Assembly (NCBI GenBank): GCA_963699535.1
Contig: CAVOUJ010000018.1
Coordinates: forward strand, 25,686-89,685
Reading direction: 5' to 3'
DNA length: 64,000 bases
DNA from: VBDM01 sp963699535
Lineage (GTDB): Bacteria; Pseudomonadota; Gammaproteobacteria; Burkholderiales; SG8-39
The notes under the pieces are model-generated. The model was not told where the DNA came from, did not search any database, and worked only from the letters and a program-made list of their open reading frames with translations. The first letter of the stretch is position 1; every line of letters begins with the position of its first letter. This document shows positions 51,913 through 61,173 of the stretch, one piece after another. The translations under genes and the position numbers were made by a program.

Positions 51913-53332
51913 CTACTCCCGTGCCGTCAAGGCCGACGCGTCCCAACCCCCACCCAGCGCTCTCACGAGCCCCACCGCGGCGACGAGCCTCCGTCCGAGT
52001 ATCCCCACCGCGGTGCGCTCGTTGTTGAGCTGCGCCGTCTGCGCGACAGCCACGTTGATGTAGCTCACGATGCCGGCCTTGTACTGGTTGGTCGTGAGTT
52101 CCACAGCTTGGCGCGCCGCGCGCACCGCCTCGTCCTGCACCTTCGCTTCCTCTTCGAGAATGCGAAGAGCCGCAAGGTTGTCCTCGACCTCGCGGAATCC
52201 GGCGAGCACGGCCAGACGGTATTCGGCCACGGTGGCATCGTAGGAGGCGATCGCCTCCTCGGTCTGTGCGCGCCGCAGGCCCGCGTCGAAAAGGGACTGC
52301 ACGAGCGCCGGGCCGATCGACCAGAACCTGCTCGGCGCGGCGAACCAGGTGGCGGCATCGGCGCTGCGCGAGCCGTATACGCCCGACAGCGTGAGCGACG
52401 GAAAGTAGGCCGCCTTGGCGACACCGATCTGGGCGTTGGCGGCAGCGACCCTGCGCTCGGCCGCGGCGATATCCGGGCGGCGCTCGAGCAGCTCGGAGGG
52501 CAGACCGACCGGAATGCCCGGCATCTTCAGGTCGCAGGCGCGTCTCGGAAATGGAGACGTCCGAAGGCGGCTTGCCGACCAGCACCGCGATCGCGTTCTC
52601 GAGCTGCGCGCGCTGCACGCCGATATCGATCGCCTGCGCCTGGGTGCTCTTCAATTGCGTCTCGGCCTGGACGACGTCCACTTTCGGGACCACGCCGGCC
52701 GAGTAGCGGTTGCGCGTCAGCTCGAGCGTTCTTTCGTAGGCTGCCGCGGTCTCGTCGAGGAGCCGCTTCCCCGCGTCCAGCACCCGCAGCTGAAGGTAGT
52801 TCGACGCCAGCTCGGACTGCGCCGAGAGGCGCGCCGCGGCAAGATCGGCCGCTCCCGCCTGCGCGCCTGCTTCGCTCGATTCCACCGTGCGCCGCAGGCG
52901 TCCCCACAAGTCCGCTTCCCAGGCGGCACCGACGCTCGCCGAGCGGTTGGTGATCACGCTTCCTGCGGTCGTTCCCCCGATCGCGCCGGAGGGCGAACGG
53001 CTGCGCGTCGCCGAAACGTTGGCGTCTACGGTCGGGAAATAGGCCGAGCGCGAGGCGTCGACCAGGGCCCGCGCCCGGCGGAACTGCGCCTCGGCCGCGA
53101 GCACGTTCTGGTTCGAGACCTCGACCTGCTCGACGAGGGCGTTGAGATGCGGATCGCCGAAAGCCTCCCACCACTTCCCGCCTATCTCCTCGTCGCGCGG
53201 TTGCGCCACTTTCCATTCGCCTGTTCCCTTGTACGCCTGGGGGACTGCAGCTTGGGGCCGGACGTAGTCGGGCCCTACAGCGCATCCCGCGAGCGGAAGG
53301 AAGACGGCGAGTGCGAAAGCCCGGCGCTTCAT
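51913..53332 (-). CDS. Efflux outer-membrane lipoprotein (NodT/OprM family), one frameshift
   Basis: About 470 residues. Lipobox LPLAGCAVGPDYVRP, then KWWEAFGDPHLNALVEQVEV, SVGAAWEADLWGRLRRTVES and TLELTRNRYSAGVVPKVDVV. After a frame change near 52538, PVGLPSELLERRPDIAAAER, IGVAKAAYFPSLTLSGVYGS and FREVEDNLAALRIL follow. It forms a trimeric outer-membrane channel for RND pumps. It follows the truncated RND gene by 1 bp and is its expected partner; the periplasmic adaptor gene would lie upstream but is lost at the junction. Confidence 0.9.
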
Positions 53333-53333
53333 C

Positions 53334-55190
53334 TCACCTCCAGCGCCGCTCCGCGCCGGCGTCCGTCCAAACGCGCCGGCACCACAGACGGAACCGGTCG
53401 AGGTAGAGGTACACCACCGGTGTCGTATACAGCGTCAGAAGCTGGCTGAAAATCAGTCCGCCGACGATGGCGATGCCGAGCGGCCGGCGAAATTCCGAGC
53501 CGTCGCCGAAACCGATCGCGAGCGGTACCGCGCCCAGCATCGCCGCCATGGTGGTCATCATGATCGGACGGAAGCGCAGCAGGCACGCCTGGAAAATCGC
53601 CGCCTCGGGGCTCCTGCCTCCCTCGCGCTCCGCCTCGATCGCGAAGTCGATCATCATGATCGCGTTCTTTTTTACGATGCCGATCAGCAGAATCACACCG
53701 ATCAGGGCAATGACACTGAACTCGGTCCGAAACGCCATCAGCGCGAGCAGCGCCCCGACGCCCGCCGAGGGCAAGGTGGAGAGAATAGTGATCGGGTGCA
53801 CGGTGCTTTCGTAGAGGATGCCGAGCACGATATAGACGGTGAGGAGCGCGGCGAGGATAAGCCACGGCTGGCTCTCCAGCGACGCCCGGAAGGCGCGCGC
53901 CGTTCCCTGAAAGCTGCCGTGCACCGTCGTCGGCACGCCGAGCTGCGCCATCGCCCGGTTGATCGCGTCGACCGCCTCGCCGAGCGTCACGCCGAGCGCG
54001 AGGTTGAAGGAAATCGTCGAAGCGACGAACTGGCTCTGGTGATTGACGGCAAGCGGCGCGGTGGTGGGCTCGTAGCGCGCGATCGACGAAAGCGGCACCT
54101 GGCCGCGCGTGGGCGAGAGCACGTAGACGTTCGCGAGCGCCTCGGGGCTCTGCCAGTACTGCGGCGCGACCTCCATCACGACGTGGTACTGGTTGAGCGT
54201 CGAGTAGATGGTCGAGACCTGCGCCTGGCCGAATGCGTTGTAGAGCGTCTGGTCGATCATCCGCATGGTGATGCCCAGGCGCGCTGCGGTCTGCCGGTCT
54301 ATGACGAGCGTCGTCTGCAGACCCTTGTCCTGCTGGTCGGTGTTGACGTCGGCGATCTCGGGCAGCTTGGAGAGCGCCTGGCGCACGCGCGGCTCCCAGA
54401 GCCTCAGTTCCGCCAGTTCGTCGGCCTGCAAGGTGAACTGGTATTGCGCGCCCGACTGACGGCCGCCCATCCGTATGTCCTGGACCGGAACGAGGAACAG
54501 GTTCGCGCCCGGCATCTGCGCCAGGCGCGGGCGCAGCCGCGCGATCACCTGGTCGACGCTGACCCTGCGCTCTCTCACGGGCTTCAGCGTGATGAACATG
54601 AAGCCGGAATTGCGCTGGCCGCCGCCCGTGAAGCCGACGACGTTCTCGACCGCCGGATCGCTGCGCACGATCTCGATGAAGTCGGCGAGCTTCTGACGCA
54701 TCGCCTGGAACGAGATCCCCTGGTCGGCCTGAATCGAGCCGACCATGCGCCCGACGTCCTGCTGCGGGAAGAAGCCCTTCGGAATCTTCACGTAGAGATA
54801 GACGTTCAGGCCGACGGTCGCGGCGAGAATCAGCATCATCAGGCGCGAGTGGCGCAGCGCCCAGCCGAGGCTCGCTGCGTACTCGGCGAGCATCCATCGG
54901 AACACGCGCTCGCTCGCGAGGAAGAGGCGCCCGGGCCTGCGTTCGTGCGCGGGCCGGAGCAGCCGCGCGCACATCATCGGCGTCAAGGTGAGCGACACGA
55001 GCAGGGACACGAGGATCGCCACCGAGAGCGTCACGGCGAACTCTCGGAACAGGCGCCCGACGACGCCGCCCATCAGCAATATCGGGATGAACACGGCGAT
55101 GAGCGACAGGCTCATCGACACGACGGTGAAGCTGACCTCCCGCGCGCCCTTCAGCGCCGCCTGGAACGGCGGCACACCAACGCGGCTTCC
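53334..55190 (-). pseudogene. RND multidrug efflux pump (MdtB/C-like), C-terminal part only
   Basis: About 615 residues, intact from PPFQAALKGAREVSFTVVSM to the stop. FIPILLMGGVVGRLFREFAV, TPMMCARLLRPAHERRPGR, FFPQQDVGRMVGSIQADQGI and LILAALLTVYIVLGILYEST mark the HAE1/MdtBC family. Whole pumps have about 1,030 residues. The first 420 or so, including the first porter half and the proton-relay helix, are missing. Upstream sequence switches abruptly to a ThuA-like protein in a different frame near 55190. A chimeric join is more likely than natural truncation, because the rest of the gene is in perfect frame. Confidence 0.85.
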
Positions 55191-55194
55191 GCCC

Positions 55195-55548
55195 CTTCTG
55201 CATGTATTGCTCGAACGACGCTTTGATCGATGCGGGCCAGCGCTCGTCAGGCGCGTCGTAGTTCATGACGACGGCCTTGTACTTGCCGAACTCAGGCGCG
55301 AACGTTGTCAGCTCTCCAGTGGCAGCGGGCGCGGTGACGACGGTGACTGTGAAGAGGCCGGTTTCGTCGAGGATCTTCTTCAGCACTGGCGTCACGCGCT
55401 GCCAGTCGTGATAGGGACCGCCACTTTCGCCGTCGAGCAGCATCACAGGGACCGGCGCAGCCGCCAGTGAGGTGGCTGCGACGATGGCAAGCGTCCCGAG
55501 ACATGCAACGACGATTCGGCTCAGGTGCAACTTAATCGCCTCTCCCAT
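55195..55548 (-). pseudogene. ThuA-like (trehalose-utilisation family) protein, N-terminal fragment
   Basis: About 118 residues with a Sec signal peptide (VVACLGTLAIVAATSLAAAP), followed by VPVMLLDGESGGPYHDWQRV, GLFTVTVVTAPAATGELTTF and YKAVVMNYDAPDERWP, the class-I-amidotransferase-like fold of ThuA proteins. It stops being recognisable after FEQYMQKG, where sequence changes to the RND gene. Secreted ThuA-like proteins are plentiful in Acidobacteriota and Planctomycetota. The start overlaps the end of the PAP2-like fragment by 17 bp. Confidence 0.72.
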
Positions 55549-55812
55549 TCACTCGGACGGCAACGTGCTCGAGCACGTACGCCGCAATATGCTCCGCGCG
55601 GGTTCGTGTATCTCGCATGGCCGTTCGGAAATGGATACCCGACCAGATGCGCGCCATAAACGCCTCGTCGGCCGCGGCGGCGAAGCTTGGAAATGGTCGC
55701 ACAACGCCGGGGAGACCTTCCGAGGTTCCTTGCACCGGAATGCTACCAAAGAACGCCGTCAGGATCGCCTGTGCGCGTGGATGTTGGTCATTACAACTGA
55801 CGCGGAGAGCTT
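55532..55812 (-). pseudogene. PAP2/vanadium-haloperoxidase-like protein, C-terminal fragment
   Basis: About 93 codons without a start, preceded by a TAA near 55815. HPRAQAILTAFFGSIPV, FPSFAAAADEAFMARIWSGI and HFRTAMRDTRTRAEHIAAYV match the C-terminal end of vanadium-dependent haloperoxidase/PAP2-type proteins, including the IHFR segment with a conserved His. The N-terminal catalytic part is absent. A single indel just upstream could hide more of the gene, but the plus-strand gene at 55891 leaves little room. Confidence 0.55.
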
Positions 55813-55890
55813 ATGAGTGTGCGTGGCGGCGCGTCTTTGCGTTTCCCTTGGATTTGTCTTGGATTCAGTGGGGCGCTACAGTAGCGCGCG

Positions 55891-56790
55891 ATGAGAGCAG
55901 GTGGCCTGGTCGTGATGCTCGCCGTATTGGCCGGCGCTCCGGCCTACGCTCAGCGCGATCTCGCTGGCGAGTGGGCCGCGCTCTATCACGAAGACCAGCC
56001 GCACCGCATCCCAGGTCCCGAACTCGGCGACTACACCGGGCTGCCGATCAACGACGCCGGGCGCCTGAAGGCCGACAGCTGGGACGCCTCGATCCTGACG
56101 CTGCGCGAGCACCAGGCCAAGCCTCACCCGTCCACGTATTCACTGCGCGGGCCGGCCAATATCCGCATCCGTCGAGAACTCGATCCGGTCACGCAGCAGA
56201 CGATCGGATACGAGTTGTTCGGCACGTTCGGTCAGGCGACGCGCATGCTGTGGCTCGACGGCCGTCCGCATCCGCCCGCGCATGCCGCGCACACGTGGGC
56301 AGGCTTCTCGACGGCGCGATGGGAGGGGGACGCGCTCACGGTCTTCACCACGCACCTGAAGGCTGGATGGCTGCAGCGCAACGGCGTCGCGCACAGCGAC
56401 CAGGCGACGATGACCGAGCGCTTCATCCGACACGGCAACGTTCTCACCGTCGTGTCGATCGTGGACGACCCGATTTACCTCGAGGAGCCGTTCATCCGCA
56501 CGACGAACTGGGTGCTCAACCCGGGCATGGAGATCCGGCGTACGCAGTTCGACGTCGTTGACGAGGTCGCTGGCCGGCAGAAGGGTGACGTACCGCACTA
56601 TCTGCCGGGATCCCCTGGTGCGCTCCAGAAGCTGAAAGAGTTTGCGACGCGCGTCGGATTGCCTCCGGCTGCCGCACGCGGTGGTGCAGCCACGATGTAT
56701 CCCGAGTACCAGCGGACGATGAACCGGCCCGGCACGTCCTCGTATACGGCTGCCGTGCAACGGCTGCTCCGCCGAGTCGCGCCGAGACGG
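55891..56790 (+). CDS. Secreted D[YF]TG[LF]P-family protein, copy A
   Basis: About 300 residues with a Sec signal peptide (LVVMLAVLAGAPAYA). The body has PGPELGDYTGLPINDAGRLK, HPSTYSLRGPANIRIRRELD, MLWLDGRPHPPAHAAHTWAG, VFTTHLKAGWLQRNGVAHSD and VVSIVDDPIYLEEPF. A paralogue with the same blocks lies at 59239-60160. It probably folds as a secreted beta-rich protein of unknown function common in Acidobacteriota. The frame runs without a stop into sequence preceding the MBL gene; the end near 56790 is approximate. Confidence 0.65.
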
Positions 56791-56807
56791 ACAACACGCT
56801 TCGCATC

Positions 56808-57669
56808 GTGCACGTGCAGGGCAAGGTCCACATGATCGTCGGCGACGGCGGCAACATTGTCGTGCAGGCCGGCGATGAAGGTGTGCTGGTGATCGACACC
56901 GGACTCGAGGCCCGCGCCGACGAGTTGCTTGCGGCCATTCGACGCATCTCCGACAAGCCGATTCGTCTCGTCATCAACACGCACGTCCACGCCGATCACA
57001 CCGGCGCCAACGAACGACTCGCCCGGGTTGGCGAGTCGCTGGGCGGCAACGCGCCGGGCAACTCGGGCCTGCCGCTGGCCACCGCACGCGTGCTCGCGCA
57101 CGAGCAGGTGATGGCGCGAATGAGCGCGCCATCCGGACAGACGCCGCCGCGGCCGTTTGTCGCGTGGCCAACCGAAACGTTCTTCACTGAAGACAAGGAA
57201 CTGTTCTTCAACGACGAAGCCGATCCAGTTGATTTACCAACCCGGTCACACCGACGGCGACGTGATCGTGTTCTTCCGCCGCTCCGATGTCGTCGCGAGC
57301 GGCGACGTGTTCCAGACGACGACCTATCCGGTGATCGACGTCGCGCGTGGCGGCAGCGTGAAAGGCATCATCAACGGGCTGAATCGGCTGCTCGACATCA
57401 CCATCCCGAAGGACAAGGCGGAGGGCGGCACCTACGTCGTGCCTGGGCACGGGCGGCTTTCCGACGAGGCCGACGTCGTCGAATACCGCGACATGGTGAC
57501 GATCGTTCGCGATCGGATTCAGGATCTGATTGCTGCGGGGAAGTCGCTGGCCGAGGTCAAAGCTGCCGGCCCGACCCGAGACTACGACGGCCGCTACGGC
57601 GCGACCACTGGTCCATGGACCACGGATCAGTTCATCGAGGCCATTTATCGCGAGCTTGCACGACGGTAG
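56808..57669 (+). CDS. Secreted MBL-fold metallohydrolase, one frameshift
   Basis: About 290 residues. KVHMIVGDGGNIVVQAGDEG opens the fold. NTHVHADHTGAN is a complete HxHxDH metal motif, PGHTDGDVIVFFRRSDVVAS carries the next His, and YVVPGHGRLSDEADV the last. The frame changes near 57217 (one extra A). The N-terminus is unclear: the reading upstream (AETDNTLRIVHVQG) is open but merges with copy A. Related proteins have a signal peptide, so this may have lost its own start or be fused to copy A. It is canonical enough to bind two metals. Confidence 0.8.
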
Positions 57670-57711
57670 TGTCCGGCGCAGCACGTCGTGTCCGGCTTTA
57701 GCCGGACTGAC

Positions 57712-59242
57712 TCATCGCCGGTCGTAGACCTGCGTGCTGCTGTATTCGGATCCCGCCGCGTCCTTGCCCTTGGTGACGATGGTCAGTGTGTTGCGGTCGG
57801 ACGAGAGCGTCCAGGTCGCGCTCTCGGTCGCGCCGCGCTCGCCGGACGCTGTTCGCTCGATCGTCGCCGCGTCCACGCGCTTGAAGACGACTTTCGCAGC
57901 CGATGCGGTCACCGCGTACTCCTTGCCATCGAGCTTCGCGGAATACGTTGTTCGCGCGAGGGGGGAGTCGTTGCCGTTGGTGCGCCGCCACGTGGACGTC
58001 GTGTGCGTGAAGCCTCCGTCCGCGAATGCGAGCGTCATCTCGCGGCGATACGGCATGGTGTTGGACGGCAGATATTGCGACTTGAAGGTGTTGAGCACCC
58101 AGTCGCCGTCGAACGGCTCGCTGCTGGTGCGTCGCGTCGTTGTCGCCGGCTTCGCCGTCTCGGCCGCCGCGGTCCGCGTTGTGCTCGCGGCTGCGCGCTT
58201 GCCCTGATCTTGTCGAAGGGGTGCCGCGCGTGAGGAGAGCCTCGTCTTTGCCACCTGCGCGCTGAGCTCTTTGAACGCGGTCTCGAGAAAGCGGTCGGTC
58301 GTCCAGGGGCCGCTGGCCAGTCCGTATGTGCCGTCGTACTCGAGCGTGACCTTCGCGGCCTTCACGTCCTGCAGTGTGCCGCCCTCTTCCGCAATCAGCT
58401 GAATCCGATCGCGGATGATCGTCAGCATGTCCCGGTACTCGACGAGGTCGATCTCGTTGGCGATGCGGCCGTGGCCGGGAATCACGCGCGTGCCGCCCAT
58501 GGCGTTGAACTCGGGGATCGTGATGTCGATGATGCGATTCAGCGCGTCGATCACACCCTGGAAGCTGCCGCCGCGTCCGGTATCGATTACGGGATAGCCG
58601 TTCAGCACGAACACGTCTCCGGCGGCGACGACGTCGGACTTGCGGAAGAAGACGATCAGATCGCCGTCGGTGTGGGCGGATGGCAGGTGGATCATTTCGA
58701 CGGGTTCGCCGGTGACGAACATCGTTTTCTTGCTAGCCAGGAAGGCATCTGTCGGCAGCATCGCCGTGGGCATTGCCGCCGAGCCGTCGCGCGGGTTGGC
58801 CATGCGCGAGAACGTGTTCTCGTGCGCGTAGACGCGCGCGCCCTGGCCGAGGATCGCGTTGACGGTTCCTTCGGCGGACGTGGCGAGCGCTGCGTTGCCG
58901 CCGACGTGATCGAGGTCGCTGCTGGTGTTGACGATGTAGCGAATCGGCGCGGGCGAGAGCGATGCGGATCGCCGTGAGTACCTTCTGCGACATCGCGGCT
59001 TCGTTGGAATCGACCACCATCACCGCATCCGGCCCGACCTGCACGGTGATGTTGCTGCCCGCACCGGCGAGCAGGTAGACGGAACCCTGGACCGGCAGGA
59101 TCTGAATGTCGCCGCGGCTCGCGTAGGTCGGACGCCCCGGCCGATACATCGGCGCAGCGGCATTCTGCTGCGCGCGGATGTCGACGCCGAGCGCAAACAG
59201 CCCGACAGCCGCCGCGATCCGTGCGAAGGTCAGCGGCTTCAC
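57712..59242 (-). CDS. Secreted MBL-fold protein with altered metal motif and C-terminal extension
   Basis: About 510 residues with a signal peptide (RIAAAVGLFALGVDIRAQ). GDIQILPVQGSVYLLAGAGS and VMVVDSNEAAMSQKVLTAIR come first. At the position of HxHxDH it reads NTSSDLDHVGGN, so the two leading histidines are replaced. PSAHTDGDLIVFFRKSDVVA and VIPGHGRIANEID keep the later ligands. A lipocalin-like extension (about 380-510: FDGDWVLNTFKSQYLPSNTM, SATWTLSSDRNTLTIVT) follows a Thr/Ala-rich linker. One frame change near 58960. It overlaps the upstream gene by 4 nt. Confidence 0.8.
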
Positions 59243-60160
59243 CGCGAGCCCTTCTTCTCCGTCGCACGCATCATCTCTTTCAGACGTTCGACGTACTCTG
59301 GATATAGCGTCTCCTTGCCGCCGAGCGTCGCGTCGAGCGGCAAGCCGTTGGCGTCGGCGTACTCGGGATGACGCGTGCCGAGCGGATAGTGCGGCACGTC
59401 ACCAGGCTTGAGGTCAGGCAGTTCTTCCGCGATCTCCACTTGCCCGATCGGTGGCTCACGCTGATTCGGATTCCACCGCCACGTTTGGGTTCGAACCATC
59501 GGCTCATCGAGAAAGATCGGATCGTCGACCTGCGACATCATCATCAGCAGGTTGCCGTGGCGGATGAAGTACTCCGTCATCACCGCGTACGGGCTCGACG
59601 GGATACCGTTGCGCTGCAGAAACGCCTGCTTCATGTGCGTCGTGGTGACCTTCAGCATTCCGTTTTCCCACACGCCGGTGGAGAACCCGTTCCAGAGATG
59701 CTCGGCGAACTCCGACGGATGCGGACGGCCGTCCAGCCAGATCGTGCGGTTGGCGTTCTCGAACAACCCGGTGATCGTGTAGCCAATCAGACGTCGTGAG
59801 ACCGGGTCGATGATCTCGCCCATGTGGAAGTTGGGGCCGGGACCGCGCATCGAATACTGCGCGGGGTGCGGCCGCGCCTGATGCTCAGGCACAGCCTGGA
59901 TCGTCGAGTTCCAGGAGAGCGCTTTCTGACGGCCGGCGGCATTGATCGGAAAGCCGGTGAAGTTGCCCAGCTCTGGTCCGGGATCGACTCGAATCAACAG
60001 TTCTTCCTCGTTGGACATCGTCCACGAGCCGGCCAGATCGACCATCGTCGGCGTGCGCGGTCTGGCCCTGGTCCTGCGCGGACGAGGGCGCGCCAAGCGA
60101 TGCGGCGGTGATGAGCGCCGCGGTCGCGGCGACGAGTGCTCGATGAGTCAGGATCTGCAT
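59239..60160 (-). CDS. Secreted D[YF]TG[LF]P-family protein, copy B
   Basis: About 305 residues from ATG 60160. The signal peptide (ALVAATAALITAASLGAPSS) is joined by one frame change near 60065 to VDLAGSWTMSNEEELLIRVD. PGPELGNFTGFPINAAGRQK, HPAQYSMRGPGPNFHMGEI, TIWLDGRPHPSEFAEHLWNG, TTTHMKQAFLQRNGIPSS and MSQVDDPIFLDEPMV parallel copy A block by block. It overlaps MBL downstream (ATGA) and the third paralogue upstream (13 bp), forming a three-gene operon. The substrate and role are unknown. Confidence 0.72.
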
Positions 60161-60949
60161 GGCGTCGGTTTCCACTTCGAGCCGTCCGCTTCGCGCTTGA
60201 AATGGGTGCTCGTCGTGTAGTCGTTCAGGAGATAGCGCGGATCGCTGACGACGGACGTGACGACGAGCCAGGTGTCGCCGTTGGGAAACGCCATGCGGTC
60301 CCGGTCCTCGAGCAGCGCTCGCGCTTTCGCTGTAGGCGACGCCGTTCTTGCGCAGCCAGCCCTCGGCAAGATTCGTCGGTGACGACCTTCAGCGTGCCGC
60401 CTTGCGGAGGTGCGGCGCCGATGGCCCTGCCGTTGCGAAGCACGGGTGGACCGCCAATCGGTTCCCATTCAGCCAGCGAGTGGCCCTGCAGCGAACGCGC
60501 GCCCGGCGATGCGGCTCGATCGAAGCGCAGGACGCGCGTCTGCTGTCCCGCATCCGTCTCGACGCTCAGTGCATCATCACCGCGCCAGGAAATCCGCAGG
60601 CGGGTGGGAATGCGCATCAGCCCGCCGGCGCCGTAGGCTTTGCACGATCCGTCCGTCGATGGATCCCACTGATCCGCGACACGGCGGCCCTCGTCGGAGA
60701 GTGGAATGCTCGTGTAGTCGCCCTTCCTCGGCGTCCGCATCCGCCACAGCCAATCCTCGGTCACGACGGAGACCCAGTTGCCGGTGAGATCGACGGGAGC
60801 GGCCGTGCGCGGCGAGCGGGGTCCAGACGATGCCGTCTGCGCGACGCAGTCTGCTGCGCGAACGCTCGATGACCGGTCAGCGCTGCCATGACAGCTGCGC
60901 AGATCAGGGCGAAAAGCACGACGCGACGGTTGGGTGTTCCTCGCGACAT
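60148..60949 (-). CDS. Secreted D[YF]TG[LF]P-family protein, copy C (diverged), two frameshifts
   Basis: About 265 residues from ATG 60949, with signal peptide VVLFALICAAVMAALTGHRA. After a frame change near 60840: APVDLTGNWVSVVTEDWLWR, KGDYTSIPLSDEGRRVADQW, LRISWRGDDALSVETDAGQQ and GRAIGAAPPQGGTLKVVT. After a second change near 60365: DRMAFPNGDTWLVVTSVVSD and STHFKREADGSKWKPTPC. It shares the DYT.[LI]P...GR core with copies A and B. It heads the minus-strand operon, divergent from the TonB receptor. Confidence 0.65.
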
Positions 60950-61173
60950 GGTGGCGCAATCTACGTCCCGGAAAGTTCGAATGTCAACGATTGCAGTGTC
61001 CAAACGCCCGAAACCCAAACCAGTTGACTTTGGGCCGTGCGACCTCGGGTATCTTAACGCCGCACTGATATTCCAATCCTCCTCATTTCGGCCGTCCTGA
61101 TTCTTCGTTGGTCGACATCGGGTCACTGGGTCCGTCACGCGGGGCACCACGTCAAGGCACTAGGAGGTTAGGT
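60950..61173. promoter_or_regulatory. Divergent intergenic region between copy C and TonB receptor
   Basis: 224 bp without a credible gene. TTGACT at 61024-61029 is a good -35 candidate for the receptor gene; TATCTT at 61050-61055 is a possible -10, but the 20-bp spacer is longer than ideal. AGGAGG near 61162 is the receptor ribosome-binding site. The minus-strand promoter for the three-gene operon should also lie here. No repeat or operator palindrome stood out. Confidence 0.4.
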
